A stretch of 64,000 nt of DNA from Halomonas rhizosphaerae (GCF_030010555.1 NZ_JASCQP010000023.1:62001-126000); one strand, 5' to 3'; counted from the first letter of the stretch, positions 44,037 to 52,963 are shown. Made by a program: numbers and translations. The notes: generated from the sequence alone by a model not told the origin.

Positions 44037-45041
44037 GTGAATGAACTGGTCTTCTTTATCAACAACGTGGTGATCGCCGGCAGCGTGACCGGCTCGATCT
44101 ACGCCATCGGCGCGGTGGGCGTGACGCTGATCTTCAGCATCATGCGCTTCGCCCACTTCGCCCATGGCGACATGATGACCTTCGGCGCCTTCATGGTGCT
44201 GCTGCTGACCACCGCCTTCCCCGGGGCCGGGGCCGCCATCGGCGTGCCCACCGCGCTGGTCCTGCTGCCGCTGGCCATGGCGCTCACCGCCCTGCTCGCG
44301 GTGGGCATCGACAGGGCGTTCTACAAGCCGCTGCGCGCCCACGGGGTCAAGCCGATCGTGCTGGTGATCGGCTCGCTGGGGGTGACCCTGATGCTCCAGG
44401 GCCTGATCCGGCTGTTCGCCGGCACCGGCGGCCAGAGCCTCTACATCGATGATCGCAAGGAGATCTTCCGCCTCGCCCTGCCCTTCGAGGGCGCGCGGGC
44501 CCCGGTGGTGGTCACCGAGCCGCAGCTCTACCTCTTCGTGATCACCCTCGTCGCGGTCGTCGGCCTGCATCTCTTCCTCAGCCGCTCGCGGCTGGGCAAG
44601 GCGATGCGCGCCATGTCCGACAACCCCGACCTGGCCCAGGCCTCGGGCATCAACACCAACACCATCGTCGCCGTGACCTGGGTGATCGCCGGGGCGCTCG
44701 CCGCCATCGCCGGCACCCTGCTGTCGCTGGACGTCACCTTCAAGCCCGACCTCAGCTTCTTCCTGCTGCTGCCGATCTTCGCCGCCGCCATCGTCGGCGG
44801 CGTGGGCCACCCCTACGGCGCCGTGGCCGGCGGCTTCGTGGTCGGCTTCGCCGAGACCCTCGCGGTCTTCAACTGGAGCGTGCTGCTGCGCCCCTTCCGC
44901 GACAGCCTGCCGGAATGGCTGACCCAGGCCGGCAACCTGGCCTTCGTCGGCACCGAGTACAAGATCGTGGTGCCCTTCTTCATCCTGGTCGTCATCCTGG
45001 TGTGGCGCCCCACCGGCATCTTCAAGGGCAAGGTGATCTGA
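44037..45041 (+). CDS. livH: branched-chain amino acid/amide ABC transporter permease (LivH type)
   Basis: 334 aa from a GTG start (VNELVFFINN) with GTGGGAG ten bases upstream. About eight membrane spans. The family segments GSIYAIGAVGVTLIFSIMRF and AHGDMMTFGAFMVL sit at the start, GKAMRAMSDNPDLAQASGIN is the cytoplasmic loop that contacts the ATPases, and FAAAIVGGVGHPYGAVAGGF is the late conserved turn. The stop shares one base with the livM start (TGATG), so the permease halves are translationally coupled. Confidence 0.93.
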   Translation: MNELVFFINNVVIAGSVTGSIYAIGAVGVTLIFSIMRFAHFAHGDMMTFGAFMVLLLTTAFPGAGAAIGVPTALVLLPLAMALTALLAVGIDRAFYKPLRAHGVKPIVLVIGSLGVTLMLQGLIRLFAGTGGQSLYIDDRKEIFRLALPFEGARAPVVVTEPQLYLFVITLVAVVGLHLFLSRSRLGKAMRAMSDNPDLAQASGINTNTIVAVTWVIAGALAAIAGTLLSLDVTFKPDLSFFLLLPIFAAAIVGGVGHPYGAVAGGFVVGFAETLAVFNWSVLLRPFRDSLPEWLTQAGNLAFVGTEYKIVVPFFILVVILVWRPTGIFKGKVI

Positions 45042-46342
45042 TGGACACGAAACGCGCCGATACCGTCGCCGCGCCGGGCCGCTTCCCGCTGCGCGAACTC
45101 CTCCTCTTCGCCGCCGTACTGGTGGCCGTGCTGGGCGTCTACGCCGTCATGGGCCCGGCCTACAGCACCCGCATGCTGGTGGAGGCCTCCTGCTACGCCA
45201 TCCTGGCCCTGGGCCTGACCATCCAGTGGGGCTACGCGGGCCAGTTCAACGCCGGCGTGATGGGCTTCGTGGCCCTTGGCGGCTTCTGTGCCATGTTCTT
45301 CAGCATCCCGGTCAACGAGGCCTTCTGGGGCAGCGAGCTGCCCGGCGAGCTCGGCCGGGTGCTGCTCTACATGGTCACCGCCGTGCTGGTGGTGTTCGCT
45401 GCCACCCGGCTCGACCGGCTCGGCGTGCCGAAAAGGCTGCGCACCGTCATCGCCGTAATGCTCGCGGTGGTGCTCTACCTGGTGGTGATCAACGCCCTGC
45501 GCGGGGTGACCGACCAGATCGAGTCCCGCGCCGGCTTCATCGGCGGCCTCGGCCTGCCGGTCGGCGTTGGCTGGATCATCGGCGGGGCGCTGGCCGGCGG
45601 GGTGGGCTACTTCATCGGCCGCGTCTGCCTGGGGCTGCGCAGCGACTACCTGGCCATCGCCACCCTGGGCATCGCCGAGATCATCAAGGCCTTCCTCAAG
45701 AACTCCGACTGGCTGACCCGCGGCACCGCCACCGTCTCGCCGCTGCCCTGGCCGGTACCGGGACCGTCCGAGGTCGGCTTCACCCTGGCCCGGGCCCTCT
45801 ACCTCTCGGTCACCGCGGTGATGATCGCGGCGATCTTCTTCCTGCTGAGCCGCGCCTACCACGCCCCCTGGGGGCGGATGATCCGCGCCATCCGCGACAA
45901 CGAGATCTCCGCCGCGGCCATGGGCAAGGACATCAACAAGCGCCGCCTGGAGATCTTCGTGCTGGGCTGCATCCTGATGGGCATCGGCGGGGCGGCCCTG
46001 GCCAGCTTCAACAGCATGTTCGACCCCCAGGGCTACCTGCCGCTCAACCATACCTTCCTGGTACTGGTGATGGTCATCCTGGGAGGGCCCGGCAACAACC
46101 TGGGTACCATCTTCGGTGCCGTGGCGGTCTACATCATCTGGATCATGTCCGAGCCGCTGGCACTGTTCCTGATGGAGCTGGCCGTCACCTTCGGCGAGGG
46201 CGCCTTCGGCTGGGATGCGCCCACCAACCTGGACAGCCGGGCACTGCAGGCGCGGGTGTTCGTGATCGGGCTGCTGATCACCCTGGTGCTGCGCTATGCG
46301 CCCAAGGGACTGCTCCCGGAGAAGGTCCGCCACCACGGCTAG
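45041..46342 (+). CDS. livM: branched-chain amino acid/amide ABC transporter permease (LivM type)
   Basis: 433 aa. LivM features are ALGLTIQWGYAGQFNAGVMG at the first conserved spans, YLAIATLGIAEIIKAFLKNS in the middle, the loop GRMIRAIRDNEISAAAMGKD that docks the ATPases, and a C-terminal ALRYAPKGLLPE-like end. The start ATG 45041 overlaps the livH stop; an upstream in-frame ATG lies inside livH and is rejected. A stem-loop terminator follows 23 bp after the stop, and the binding-protein gene is convergent beyond it. Confidence 0.93.
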   Translation: MDTKRADTVAAPGRFPLRELLLFAAVLVAVLGVYAVMGPAYSTRMLVEASCYAILALGLTIQWGYAGQFNAGVMGFVALGGFCAMFFSIPVNEAFWGSELPGELGRVLLYMVTAVLVVFAATRLDRLGVPKRLRTVIAVMLAVVLYLVVINALRGVTDQIESRAGFIGGLGLPVGVGWIIGGALAGGVGYFIGRVCLGLRSDYLAIATLGIAEIIKAFLKNSDWLTRGTATVSPLPWPVPGPSEVGFTLARALYLSVTAVMIAAIFFLLSRAYHAPWGRMIRAIRDNEISAAAMGKDINKRRLEIFVLGCILMGIGGAALASFNSMFDPQGYLPLNHTFLVLVMVILGGPGNNLGTIFGAVAVYIIWIMSEPLALFLMELAVTFGEGAFGWDAPTNLDSRALQARVFVIGLLITLVLRYAPKGLLPEKVRHHG

Positions 46343-46364
46343 GGAACCTCGGTCCCCTATAGAA

Positions 46365-46395
46365 AAGGCCCTGGCGGGTTGCCCGCCAGGGCCTT
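46365..46395. terminator. bidirectional terminator between livM and the binding-protein gene
   Basis: AAGGCCCTGGCGGG and CCCGCCAGGGCCTT form a perfect 14-bp stem with a TTG loop. On the minus strand it is followed by TTCTATAG after the TT of the stem, on the plus strand by GCTG. It serves two convergent genes. Confidence 0.85.
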
Positions 46396-46416
46396 GCTGT
46401 TGTCGGCGCCAGGACC

Positions 46417-47631
46417 TTAGAGGTCGTCGCCCTCGAGCTCGCCGACCTGCACGAACTCGCCGTCCTCGATGGTCATCTCGACCACGATGCCCGGCACGTC
46501 CCCGGCCTCGTCGAACTCATGGGTGCCGGAGGCGCCCTCATAGTTGATCTCGGTGCCGGCGGCGATCAGCTCCACCGCCTTCTCCCATTCGCCGGGCAGG
46601 ATCACCTCGCCGGGCGCCATGGCGACGCTGCGCAGCGCCTCGGAGAGCCCCTCGCGCTCGGCGCTGCCGTTCTGCTCGATGGCCAGGGCCAGCAGGAAGG
46701 CCGCATCGTAGGCCTGGGCCGCGAACACCGCATCCGGGTCGACGTCCGCCGCTTCGGCGGCCTCGCTGAACATGGCGGTACCGGGCAGGTCCGGGCTGCC
46801 CGGCCGGGTGGCAATCATGCCCTCGAGGACATCGGCGCCCACCGCATCCACCAGGCTGTTGCCGACCATGCCGTCGGCCCCCACGTACTGGGTGAACATG
46901 CCGCTCTCGTAGGCCTGGCGCAGCACCGTCTGGCCTGAGGTGTCGGCATAGGCCAGCACCACCAGGGTCGGCACGCCGCTGGAAGACAGGGTGCCGAGCT
47001 CGGAACGGTAGTCGGCGCGGTTGTCCTCGTGGGCCAGGTTCTCGGCAACCGTGCCACCCTCGGCCTCGAAGGTCTCGGTGAAGGCATCGGAGAGGCCCTG
47101 GCCGTAGTCGTTGTTGACGTAGGTGACCGCCACCTCGTCGATCCCCTTCTCGATCAGCAGCTTGGCCAGCATCTCGCCCTGGAAGGCGTCCGACGGCACG
47201 GTGCGGAACACCAAGTCGTTGTCGTCCAGCTCGCTGACCGCCGGGGCCGTGGAGGCCGGCGAGACCATCACCACCCCACCGGGAATGGCCGCGTTGTTGG
47301 CCGCCGCGATGGTGGCACCGGTGCACAGGGCACCGACGATGGCCGTGACCTCCTCGGTGTTGACCATGCGGTCGGCCGCATTGGAGGCCGCCGAGGCATC
47401 GGAGCAGGTGGTATCACCGGTGGGCATCTCGATCATCTGGCCGTCGAGGAGCCCCCCCTGCTCGTTGATCTGGTTCACCGCCAGCTGGGCACCATCGAAG
47501 ATCGGCGGAGTCAGGCTCTCGATCCCGCCGGTGAAGCCACCCAGGAAACCGATCTTGACCTCGGCCTGGGCCATGCCTGAAAGGGCCACCGTGGACGCGG
47601 CGACTGCCATCGCCAGTACGCGCTTTTTCAT
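46417..47631 (-). CDS. livK: periplasmic substrate-binding protein of the Liv-type transporter
   Basis: 404 aa. A signal peptide (MKKRVLAMAVAASTVALSGM, cleavage near AQA-EV) precedes a type I periplasmic-binding fold (Peripla_BP_6): VKIGFLGGFTGGIESLTPPI, ARG-type loop ADRMVNTEEVTAIVGALCTG, VVMVSPASTAPAVSELDDND and VAVTYVNNDYGQGLSDAFTE. It should capture the ligand in the periplasm for LivHM. It is encoded opposite to, and convergent with, livGFHM, which is unusual since binding-protein genes mostly lead the operon; this allows independent expression. The start lies 142 bp from a divergent hydrolase gene. Confidence 0.9.
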   Translation of the reverse strand: MKKRVLAMAVAASTVALSGMAQAEVKIGFLGGFTGGIESLTPPIFDGAQLAVNQINEQGGLLDGQMIEMPTGDTTCSDASAASNAADRMVNTEEVTAIVGALCTGATIAAANNAAIPGGVVMVSPASTAPAVSELDDNDLVFRTVPSDAFQGEMLAKLLIEKGIDEVAVTYVNNDYGQGLSDAFTETFEAEGGTVAENLAHEDNRADYRSELGTLSSSGVPTLVVLAYADTSGQTVLRQAYESGMFTQYVGADGMVGNSLVDAVGADVLEGMIATRPGSPDLPGTAMFSEAAEAADVDPDAVFAAQAYDAAFLLALAIEQNGSAEREGLSEALRSVAMAPGEVILPGEWEKAVELIAAGTEINYEGASGTHEFDEAGDVPGIVVEMTIEDGEFVQVGELEGDDL

Positions 47632-47773
47632 GATTGTTCGTCTCGCTCAGGTTGCTCGGGTAACACACCTTCACAATCTGGAACCCTTCCCCGCAGAACA
47701 CAAGCCCGCCTCGCCAACGCTCACCGAGACGACGCCTATACTGACAGGCGTTCATCGACCCTGGAGGCACACC

Positions 47774-48538
47774 ATGACCCACCCGCTTCACGCCACCCTG
47801 CCCCTGGCCGTCACGCTGGGCCTCGCCACCAGCAGCGCCTTCGCCTTCGAGCCCGCCGGCCAGGACGTCACCTATGACGTCGGCGACGAGGCCTTCGAGG
47901 GCTACCTCGCCACCGCCGAAGGCGAGGCCCGCGGCACCGTGCTGGTCATCCACGACTGGGACGGCCTCGACGACTACGAGCGAGAGCGCGCCGACATGCT
48001 CGCCGCACAGGGCTATGACGCCTTCGCCGTCGACCTCTATGGCCAGGGCAATCGCCCGGCGGAGATCGAGGCCAGGAAGGCCGAGACCGCCCGGCTCTAC
48101 GAGGACCGCGAGCGCATGCGCCGCCTGACCCTGGCCGGCCTGGCCGAGGCCCGCGAGCAGGGAGCCGCCCGGCCCACCGTGGTGATGGGCTACTGCTTCG
48201 GCGGCGCCGTTGTGCTGGAGTTCGCCCGCTCCGGCGAGGCGGAGGACGTGGCCGGCTACGCCACCTTCCATGGCGGCCTGGCGACTCCCGAGGGCCAGTC
48301 CTACGACGGCGATACCGCCCCCATCCTGATCGCCCATGGCGGCGCCGACCAGTCGATCTCCCTGGACGACGTCGCCACCCTGGGCGAGGAGCTCGAGGAT
48401 GCCGGCGTCACCTACGAGATTCAGGTCTACTCCGGCGCGCCCCACGCCTTCACGGTGTTCACCGAGGACCGCTACCAGCAGCGGGCCGACGAGAAGTCCT
48501 GGGCGGCCTTCCAGAACCTGCTCGACGAGGTGCTGTGA
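47774..48538 (+). CDS. exported dienelactone hydrolase family protein
   Basis: 254 aa. A signal peptide (MTHPLHATLPLAVTLGLATS to SAFA) leads into a dienelactone hydrolase alpha/beta fold: GTVLVIHDWDGLDDYERERA for the oxyanion region, the Cys nucleophile in VVMGYCFGGAVVLEF, the Asp in LIAHGGADQSISL, and the His in SGAPHAFTV. Such enzymes hydrolyse lactones or esters; a periplasmic location is predicted. GGAGG lies seven bases before ATG 47774. The next gene begins within its stop region, so the two form an operon. Confidence 0.88.
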   Translation: MTHPLHATLPLAVTLGLATSSAFAFEPAGQDVTYDVGDEAFEGYLATAEGEARGTVLVIHDWDGLDDYERERADMLAAQGYDAFAVDLYGQGNRPAEIEARKAETARLYEDRERMRRLTLAGLAEAREQGAARPTVVMGYCFGGAVVLEFARSGEAEDVAGYATFHGGLATPEGQSYDGDTAPILIAHGGADQSISLDDVATLGEELEDAGVTYEIQVYSGAPHAFTVFTEDRYQQRADEKSWAAFQNLLDEVL

Positions 48539-48540
48539 GC

Positions 48541-49611
48541 ATGCACATCACCCCCCTCTCCGGCAGCCGCACCCAGATCGGCGAGGCCCACGGCCGCGCC
48601 CATGCCGGGCTGATCACCCACAGCCTCGAGGTCTACGACCGGCTGTTCCAGGACTTCGTGGGGCTGGACTGGGCTAGGGCGCGCCAGGCGGCCGGCCGCT
48701 TCCTGCCGATGATCGAGCGCGGCTTTCCGGCCATCCTCGAGGAGATGGAGGGCATCGCCCGCGGGGCCGGGCTCGAGTTCGAGGACATCCTCACCCTCAA
48801 CTGCCGCAGCGAGATCTCGCTGACCCAGGCCAGCGGCGGCTGCTCCGCCTTCGCCCTGAACCGCGACGGCACCCAGTGGCTGGCCCAGAACTGGGACTGG
48901 CGCACCGACCAGCTGCACAACGTGGTGGCACTCGAGATCAACGGCCTCGACGCCCCCGCCCTGATCAGCATCGGCGAGGCCGGCATGGTGGCCAAGATCG
49001 GCATGAACGCGCACGGCATCGGCGTCTGCCTCAACGCCATTCGCTCGCGGACCTGCGGCGAGGGGCTGCCCATCCACGTCGCCCTGCGCAAGATCCTCGA
49101 GAGCGCCGACATGGACAGCGCCGTGGCCGTGGCCAGCCGCGACAGGGTCTGCTCGCCCGCCCACTTCCTGATCGCCAGTGCCCAGGTCGGCAACGAGGGG
49201 GACCAGGCCGCCGGCCTGGAGGTCCACCCCGGCGAACCCGGCCGGCTGGCCCCCGAGGGTGGCCTGGTCACCCACACCAACCACCTCTATGCCCGCGCCG
49301 CGACCGGCCAGGTCGAGGACTTCCCGCGACCCGACTCGCGCCCGCGCCTGGCGCGGCTGGATAGCCTGCTGCGCGAGCGGCTGCCCGCCGAGGGTGAGCT
49401 CGGCGAAGGCGAGCTGTTCGCCATCTTGAGCGACCATGACAGCGCACCGCTCTCCATCTGCCGCCACTTCAATCCCGACCAGCCCCCCGAGGAGCGCATG
49501 GAGACGCTATTCTCGGTGGTGATGAACCTGACCCGGCGTCGCCTGACGCTGCGCCACGGCAAGCCCTGCGAGAGCGACGAGAGCCTGACCGTACAGTTCG
49601 ATACCGAGTGA
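48541..49611 (+). CDS. C45-family peptidase/acyltransferase (isopenicillin N acyltransferase-like)
   Basis: 356 aa. The Ntn-hydrolase hallmark GGCSAFAL places the nucleophile Cys near residue 101, where self-cleavage would expose it. The N-terminal prosegment LEEMEGIARGAGLEFEDILT plus LNCRSEIS, and the later AQNWDWRTDQ, IGEAGMVAKIGMNAHGIGVC and THTNHL, follow the acyl-CoA:6-aminopenicillanic acid acyltransferase family. Bacterial members hydrolyse amide-linked acyl groups. ATG 48541 was preferred over a GTG at 48535 because GAGGTG sits ten bases before it. It is coupled to the hydrolase gene. The substrate is unknown. Confidence 0.85.
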   Translation: MHITPLSGSRTQIGEAHGRAHAGLITHSLEVYDRLFQDFVGLDWARARQAAGRFLPMIERGFPAILEEMEGIARGAGLEFEDILTLNCRSEISLTQASGGCSAFALNRDGTQWLAQNWDWRTDQLHNVVALEINGLDAPALISIGEAGMVAKIGMNAHGIGVCLNAIRSRTCGEGLPIHVALRKILESADMDSAVAVASRDRVCSPAHFLIASAQVGNEGDQAAGLEVHPGEPGRLAPEGGLVTHTNHLYARAATGQVEDFPRPDSRPRLARLDSLLRERLPAEGELGEGELFAILSDHDSAPLSICRHFNPDQPPEERMETLFSVVMNLTRRRLTLRHGKPCESDESLTVQFDTE

Positions 49612-49699
49612 CCATGCGCCAGCGCATGACGCGGACCGAATGCGACAGTAATGAAAATGTTAATACTTGTCACTGCAAGGGCGGGGTGATAGCGTCAAT

Positions 49700-49718
49700 A
49701 ATGAGATTGATTCTCATC
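49700..49718 (+). promoter_or_regulatory. Fur box
   Basis: AATGAGATTGATTCTCATC closely resembles the Fur consensus (compare AATGAGAATGATTCTCATT of pseudomonads), with ATGAGA and TCTCAT as inverted arms. It lies about 20 bp before the next gene's start, so iron-dependent repression of that gene is predicted. Confidence 0.7.
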
Positions 49719-49736
49719 AATATGGAGGATGCTCCC

Positions 49737-50108
49737 ATGAAGCATCTGCTTTGCGCCGCCCTCTGCACCGGCCTGCTGGCCACTCCGATCCTAGCCGAGG
49801 AAAAACCCGGCACCCATTTCGAGGGAGAGCCTTCGGATTCCCTGGCCGAAGCGGTAGCTAACTTCTCGAAATACAACCAAGAGCTTGCCGACCTGCTGGC
49901 CAAGGATGAACTGACCAGGCGCGAGATCGGCGAGATCCATATCCTCACCTATAGCCTGGAGAACGCCCTGGAGAAGATCGAAGAGGATGTGGAGGAAATG
50001 GCCGAGGTGCTGGAGGAGGTCCACCTCGGTTCCGAAACCAGCAACGTCGAACGGGTACGCAGCAACGGCGAGATCTACCTCGAATCCGCCCGCACGCTGA
50101 TCCCCTAA
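49737..50108 (+). CDS. small periplasmic helical protein (DUF6746-like), likely Fur-regulated
   Basis: 123 aa. A signal peptide MKHLLCAALCTGLLATPILA is followed by an all-helical mature part of about 100 residues: LAEAVANFSKYNQELADLLA, EIGEIHILTYSLENALEKIE and EEMAEVLEEVHLGSETSNVE. This agrees with small DUF6746-type proteins of unknown function. The Fur-type box immediately upstream points to a role in iron limitation. GGAGGA lies ten bases before ATG 49737. A GC-rich hairpin follows the stop. Confidence 0.72.
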   Translation: MKHLLCAALCTGLLATPILAEEKPGTHFEGEPSDSLAEAVANFSKYNQELADLLAKDELTRREIGEIHILTYSLENALEKIEEDVEEMAEVLEEVHLGSETSNVERVRSNGEIYLESARTLIP

Positions 50109-50125
50109 CGACCAACCAATACGAC

Positions 50126-50157
50126 GCGGGCGGGGCATGGTGACATGACCCGCCCGC
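50126..50157 (+). terminator. GC-rich hairpin after the periplasmic protein gene
   Basis: GCGGGCGGG and CCCGCCCGC pair around a loop that itself holds CATG-GTGA-CATG. It is followed by ACTATTTG, a poor T tract, so terminator strength is uncertain. Confidence 0.55.
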
Positions 50158-50184
50158 ACTATTTGAACCCGGTTCGGCGCAACG

Positions 50185-50772
50185 TCACCCCGCCAGCGCC
50201 TCCTCCACCAGGCCGCGCGCCTCGGCCGTCATCGGCAGCCCCAGCGCCAGCTCATGGGCCCGCGGTGACATCTTCTTCCAGGTCATCTGCACGATGCGGA
50301 TCAGGTGGTCGTGGTCGATCTGCTTCGAGAAGTCGCCGAAGTAGTTCTCCAGGAACACCAGGCAGGCGCAGTCCTCCACCGCCTGGGCGCCTTGGTCGCG
50401 CCCCAGGCCCTGCTTGCGGATCATCCGCGCCACCCGCTCGGCCTGCTCGGCGGGGTAGCCCGCCTCCTGCATCAGCCGGGCGGTGGTCTCGCCGGCGCGC
50501 CGGCCCTGGTCGCGCCGCCAGGTCAGGTAGCCCACCCGCCCCTCGGGGTAGTCCGTGCGCGGCACCTGCCAGCGCTGCAGGTGCTGGCCGCGCACTGCGA
50601 GGCGCATCAGCTCGTCGGGGTGCTCATGCAGCCGCTCCAGCCAGGCACTCATGCGTCCGGCATGCCACAGCTCCTGGGGCAGCGGTTCGCCGTCCACTTC
50701 CACACGGCGCGGGTCCTCCGCGTGCAGGGCATCCAGGGCGGCCAGGGTCCGCTCGAAAGGGGAAAGGGGCAT
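50185..50772 (-). CDS. DUF4202 family protein
   Basis: 195 aa, cytoplasmic. Family features are WHAGRMSAWLERLHEHPDEL, LAVRGQHLQRWQVPRTDYPE, GRVGYLTWRRDQGRRAGE and the end LENYFGDFSKQIDHDHLIRI. The His and Asp residues in HLQRW, RRD and DHDH suggest an HD-like metal site. The function is unknown. AGGAG lies nine bases before ATG 50772. The gene is convergent with the preceding periplasmic protein gene. Confidence 0.8.
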   Translation of the reverse strand: MPLSPFERTLAALDALHAEDPRRVEVDGEPLPQELWHAGRMSAWLERLHEHPDELMRLAVRGQHLQRWQVPRTDYPEGRVGYLTWRRDQGRRAGETTARLMQEAGYPAEQAERVARMIRKQGLGRDQGAQAVEDCACLVFLENYFGDFSKQIDHDHLIRIVQMTWKKMSPRAHELALGLPMTAEARGLVEEALAG

Positions 50773-50869
50773 CGCTCAAGACTCCTTGCTGATCAAGCAG
50801 AACGACCCGGCGGCCATCACGCCATCGAGCCGGGCTATCAGCCTGTTCTGACGCAAAACCCCAGGCAGG

Positions 50870-51433
50870 TCAACCTTCTGAGTCGTTGTCCTGCGTGGAG
50901 GGAGCCATTCCCCAGCCGGTCGGGATATCGGCGTCTTGTAGCCCCTCGAAGCGGTCGGTGACGTAGGCGCTGTGACACGCCACGCAGGTCTCGGTCATGC
51001 GCCCGTAGACCTCCACCTGCCGGGCGGTGTCCTGGGCCTGGCCGGCCTCGGCCAGGGACGCCGAGAGCTCGTGCAGGTACGCATCCATCTGCAGGAGTTC
51101 CTGCGGCACGGCGGCCTTCAGGTCCTGACGGTCCTCATCGGTCAACGACTGCTCGAGGATGAAGCTGTCATGGATCGATTGCCCCTTCTCGGCCACCACG
51201 GCGTGCCTGCCCTGCAGCATGGCGCTGTAGATCTCCTGCATCGCCTGCTCGATCTGGATCATCTCCTTCTGCAGCAGGCCCTGCAGCTTGGGCGTCAGCT
51301 CGGGCCGGACGGGCTCCGCGGCCTGGCTGGCAGCACTGGTCCCCAGCGCGACCAGGGTGCCCAGGGCAAAGGCGGCCCACCGGCCACGACCACGGCGAGG
51401 GATGGCTGAACGACTCGAAATGGGGGATAGCAT
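50870..51433 (-). CDS. periplasmic monohaem c-type cytochrome (cytochrome c'-like)
   Basis: 187 aa. A basic start and hydrophobic core (WAAFALGTLVALGTSAASQA) form the signal peptide. The mature part is a helical bundle with a single C-terminal haem-binding CVACH in TETCVACHSAYVTDRFEGLQ, the arrangement of class II cytochromes c, where the haem site lies near the C-terminus. A Met for the sixth ligand is not obvious. The protein probably carries electrons or senses small gases in the periplasm. GGAGA precedes the ATG at 51433. It sits 97 bp from the DUF4202 gene on the same strand. Confidence 0.8.
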   Translation of the reverse strand: MLSPISSRSAIPRRGRGRWAAFALGTLVALGTSAASQAAEPVRPELTPKLQGLLQKEMIQIEQAMQEIYSAMLQGRHAVVAEKGQSIHDSFILEQSLTDEDRQDLKAAVPQELLQMDAYLHELSASLAEAGQAQDTARQVEVYGRMTETCVACHSAYVTDRFEGLQDADIPTGWGMAPSTQDNDSEG

Positions 51434-51877
51434 GGCGGGTCTCCTCTATTGGCATGCCTTCAAGGCTCGGCCTTGGAAAGCGTAGCTGCCATCCGGTGGC
51501 GCCACCTTGAGGCAGGTCAGCCCCGTCACGGTCGTTACCCTCTCTCGCCACGCAGCAGGCCGCTGCGTTGGGTCATCCCCAGCAGTACGGCGTCGTGAGT
51601 TGTCGTAGAGCCTGGCGTACTGGCCCGCGGGAGTGGCCAGAGTCCAGTGCCCTTCGGTGAACGCGGGCCTGGCGGCCAGGCTCGGATAATCAATCTTTTC
51701 TCAAGAGACGGACGAGACTATCAGCGCAAGGAGAGGAACAGCGCGAAGGGGGTTTCAAAGAATAAACCGATATTCCTCTTGCTCTACCGAACGCCGTCCT
51801 GCATCGGCGCCGCCTATCGCAGGAGCCTCGGTAATCGGGCAGGAAAATGAGGGGCATGAGCCCGACTCCATTCAGGT
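51434..51877. other. intergenic region with no recognised gene
   Basis: 444 bp between the cytochrome and DUF2235 genes. No open frame here has coding character in both composition and ribosome site. I could not match the sequence to a known riboswitch or small RNA. A promoter for the cytochrome gene is expected at its left edge. Confidence 0.5.
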
Positions 51878-52963
51878 CTACCCATCAATCGGTGGAGAGG
51901 CCGGTGGCAAGCACCCCGCGCGCACCAGCGTCGGCGGGCGGTAGTCGTCATCCTCCCGCCAGCGCTGCCATACCGAAAGATCCACGGTGACACCCACCGC
52001 CGGATGACCTGCACCATCATGCGCAAAGGGTCTGTGATACCTGCCATCGTCACGCTGTGTCAGTGAGCGGAACCAGCGATACGCCCCCTTCATGAATTCC
52101 GCATAGGAATCCCGAGGCTGGGAGAGGTGAGCGTCGGCGATGGGCTGAGGCAGATACAGTTTCAGGCCCGCGGTCGTGGCTCTATCGCATATCCAGCCAT
52201 AGGCCAGGCTGGCCAGCGGATCGAAACCGCCACCCTCCACCCGATAGCCGCCGCCCACGTTGGCATGGGCGCCGATGAACCAGCGTTGCTCGACCTCCAG
52301 CTGTCGGAACTTCTTCGCTCCATCAGGATGGGTCCAGAGAGCTGCGTCATAGGCCGCCCGGTGCTCGTCCAGCGCCACCGCGTGGTAGGCCCGTTTCACG
52401 ATCGACGACAGCTCGGTATCGTGCCAGGAAAAATGCCCATGCTCCGATAGGTTGGTGCCGGGAATGCCCAGCGCCCCCACGGTATCCCATACCCCGATGA
52501 AGTGGATCTCGATCTCGCGGCTGTAGCGCTCACGGAAATCACGGCACCGCGCATCGTCCGGCGCAACGTCCTTGTCGCGGTAGAAGGCCTCGGCCTCCTC
52601 CACCAGGCCAGGCGTGGAGACCCGCAACAGCCCGCATTTGCGGATCATCCCTACCAGGCTGCGTGCCGTGTAGGCCCCGCGGCTGAAGCCGAAGACGAAG
52701 ATCTGCGAATCGTCCAGATAGTGACGCACCAGCCAGTCGTACCCCTTCTGCAGGTTACGGCTCAGCCCCAAGCCGAAGGCGCCGCCGACCACGCGCTCCC
52801 ACTGCCGCGTGCCCACGCCGGGCTCGTAGAAGAAGCGCTGCCGGATGCCGTGATCATCGTGGTCGTGGATATCCCGCGCCAACCGATAGATGTTGGTACG
52901 GTCCTGGGGGTCGTTCCAGGTGCCATCGAACAACAGAATCAAGCGCTGCGTGGGAAGAGACAT
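51878..52963 (-). CDS. DUF2235 alpha/beta hydrolase, Tle1-like phospholipase
   Basis: 361 aa. The start RLILLFDGTWNDPQDRTNIY, the nucleophile elbow GFSRGAYTARSLVGMI (Gly-x-Ser-x-Gly) and the FIGVWDTVGALGIPG strand are family features of DUF2235, which includes Tle1 phospholipase effectors of type VI secretion. A late ERAIGAHANVGGGY-like block (WFIGAHANVGGGYRVEG) supplies the catalytic region around His. No VgrG, PAAR or immunity gene is adjacent, so it may be a housekeeping lipase or an orphan effector. The start was placed at 52963, with GAGGAGGG upstream; ten extra in-frame codons before it are rejected. Confidence 0.82.
   Translation of the reverse strand: MSLPTQRLILLFDGTWNDPQDRTNIYRLARDIHDHDDHGIRQRFFYEPGVGTRQWERVVGGAFGLGLSRNLQKGYDWLVRHYLDDSQIFVFGFSRGAYTARSLVGMIRKCGLLRVSTPGLVEEAEAFYRDKDVAPDDARCRDFRERYSREIEIHFIGVWDTVGALGIPGTNLSEHGHFSWHDTELSSIVKRAYHAVALDEHRAAYDAALWTHPDGAKKFRQLEVEQRWFIGAHANVGGGYRVEGGGFDPLASLAYGWICDRATTAGLKLYLPQPIADAHLSQPRDSYAEFMKGAYRWFRSLTQRDDGRYHRPFAHDGAGHPAVGVTVDLSVWQRWREDDDYRPPTLVRAGCLPPASPPIDG

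Noticed and set aside
51480..51640. Riboswitch or structured RNA upstream of the cytochrome gene
   Set aside because: Some GC-rich inverted segments are present, but they match no riboswitch core I can recall. A covariance-model scan would be needed.
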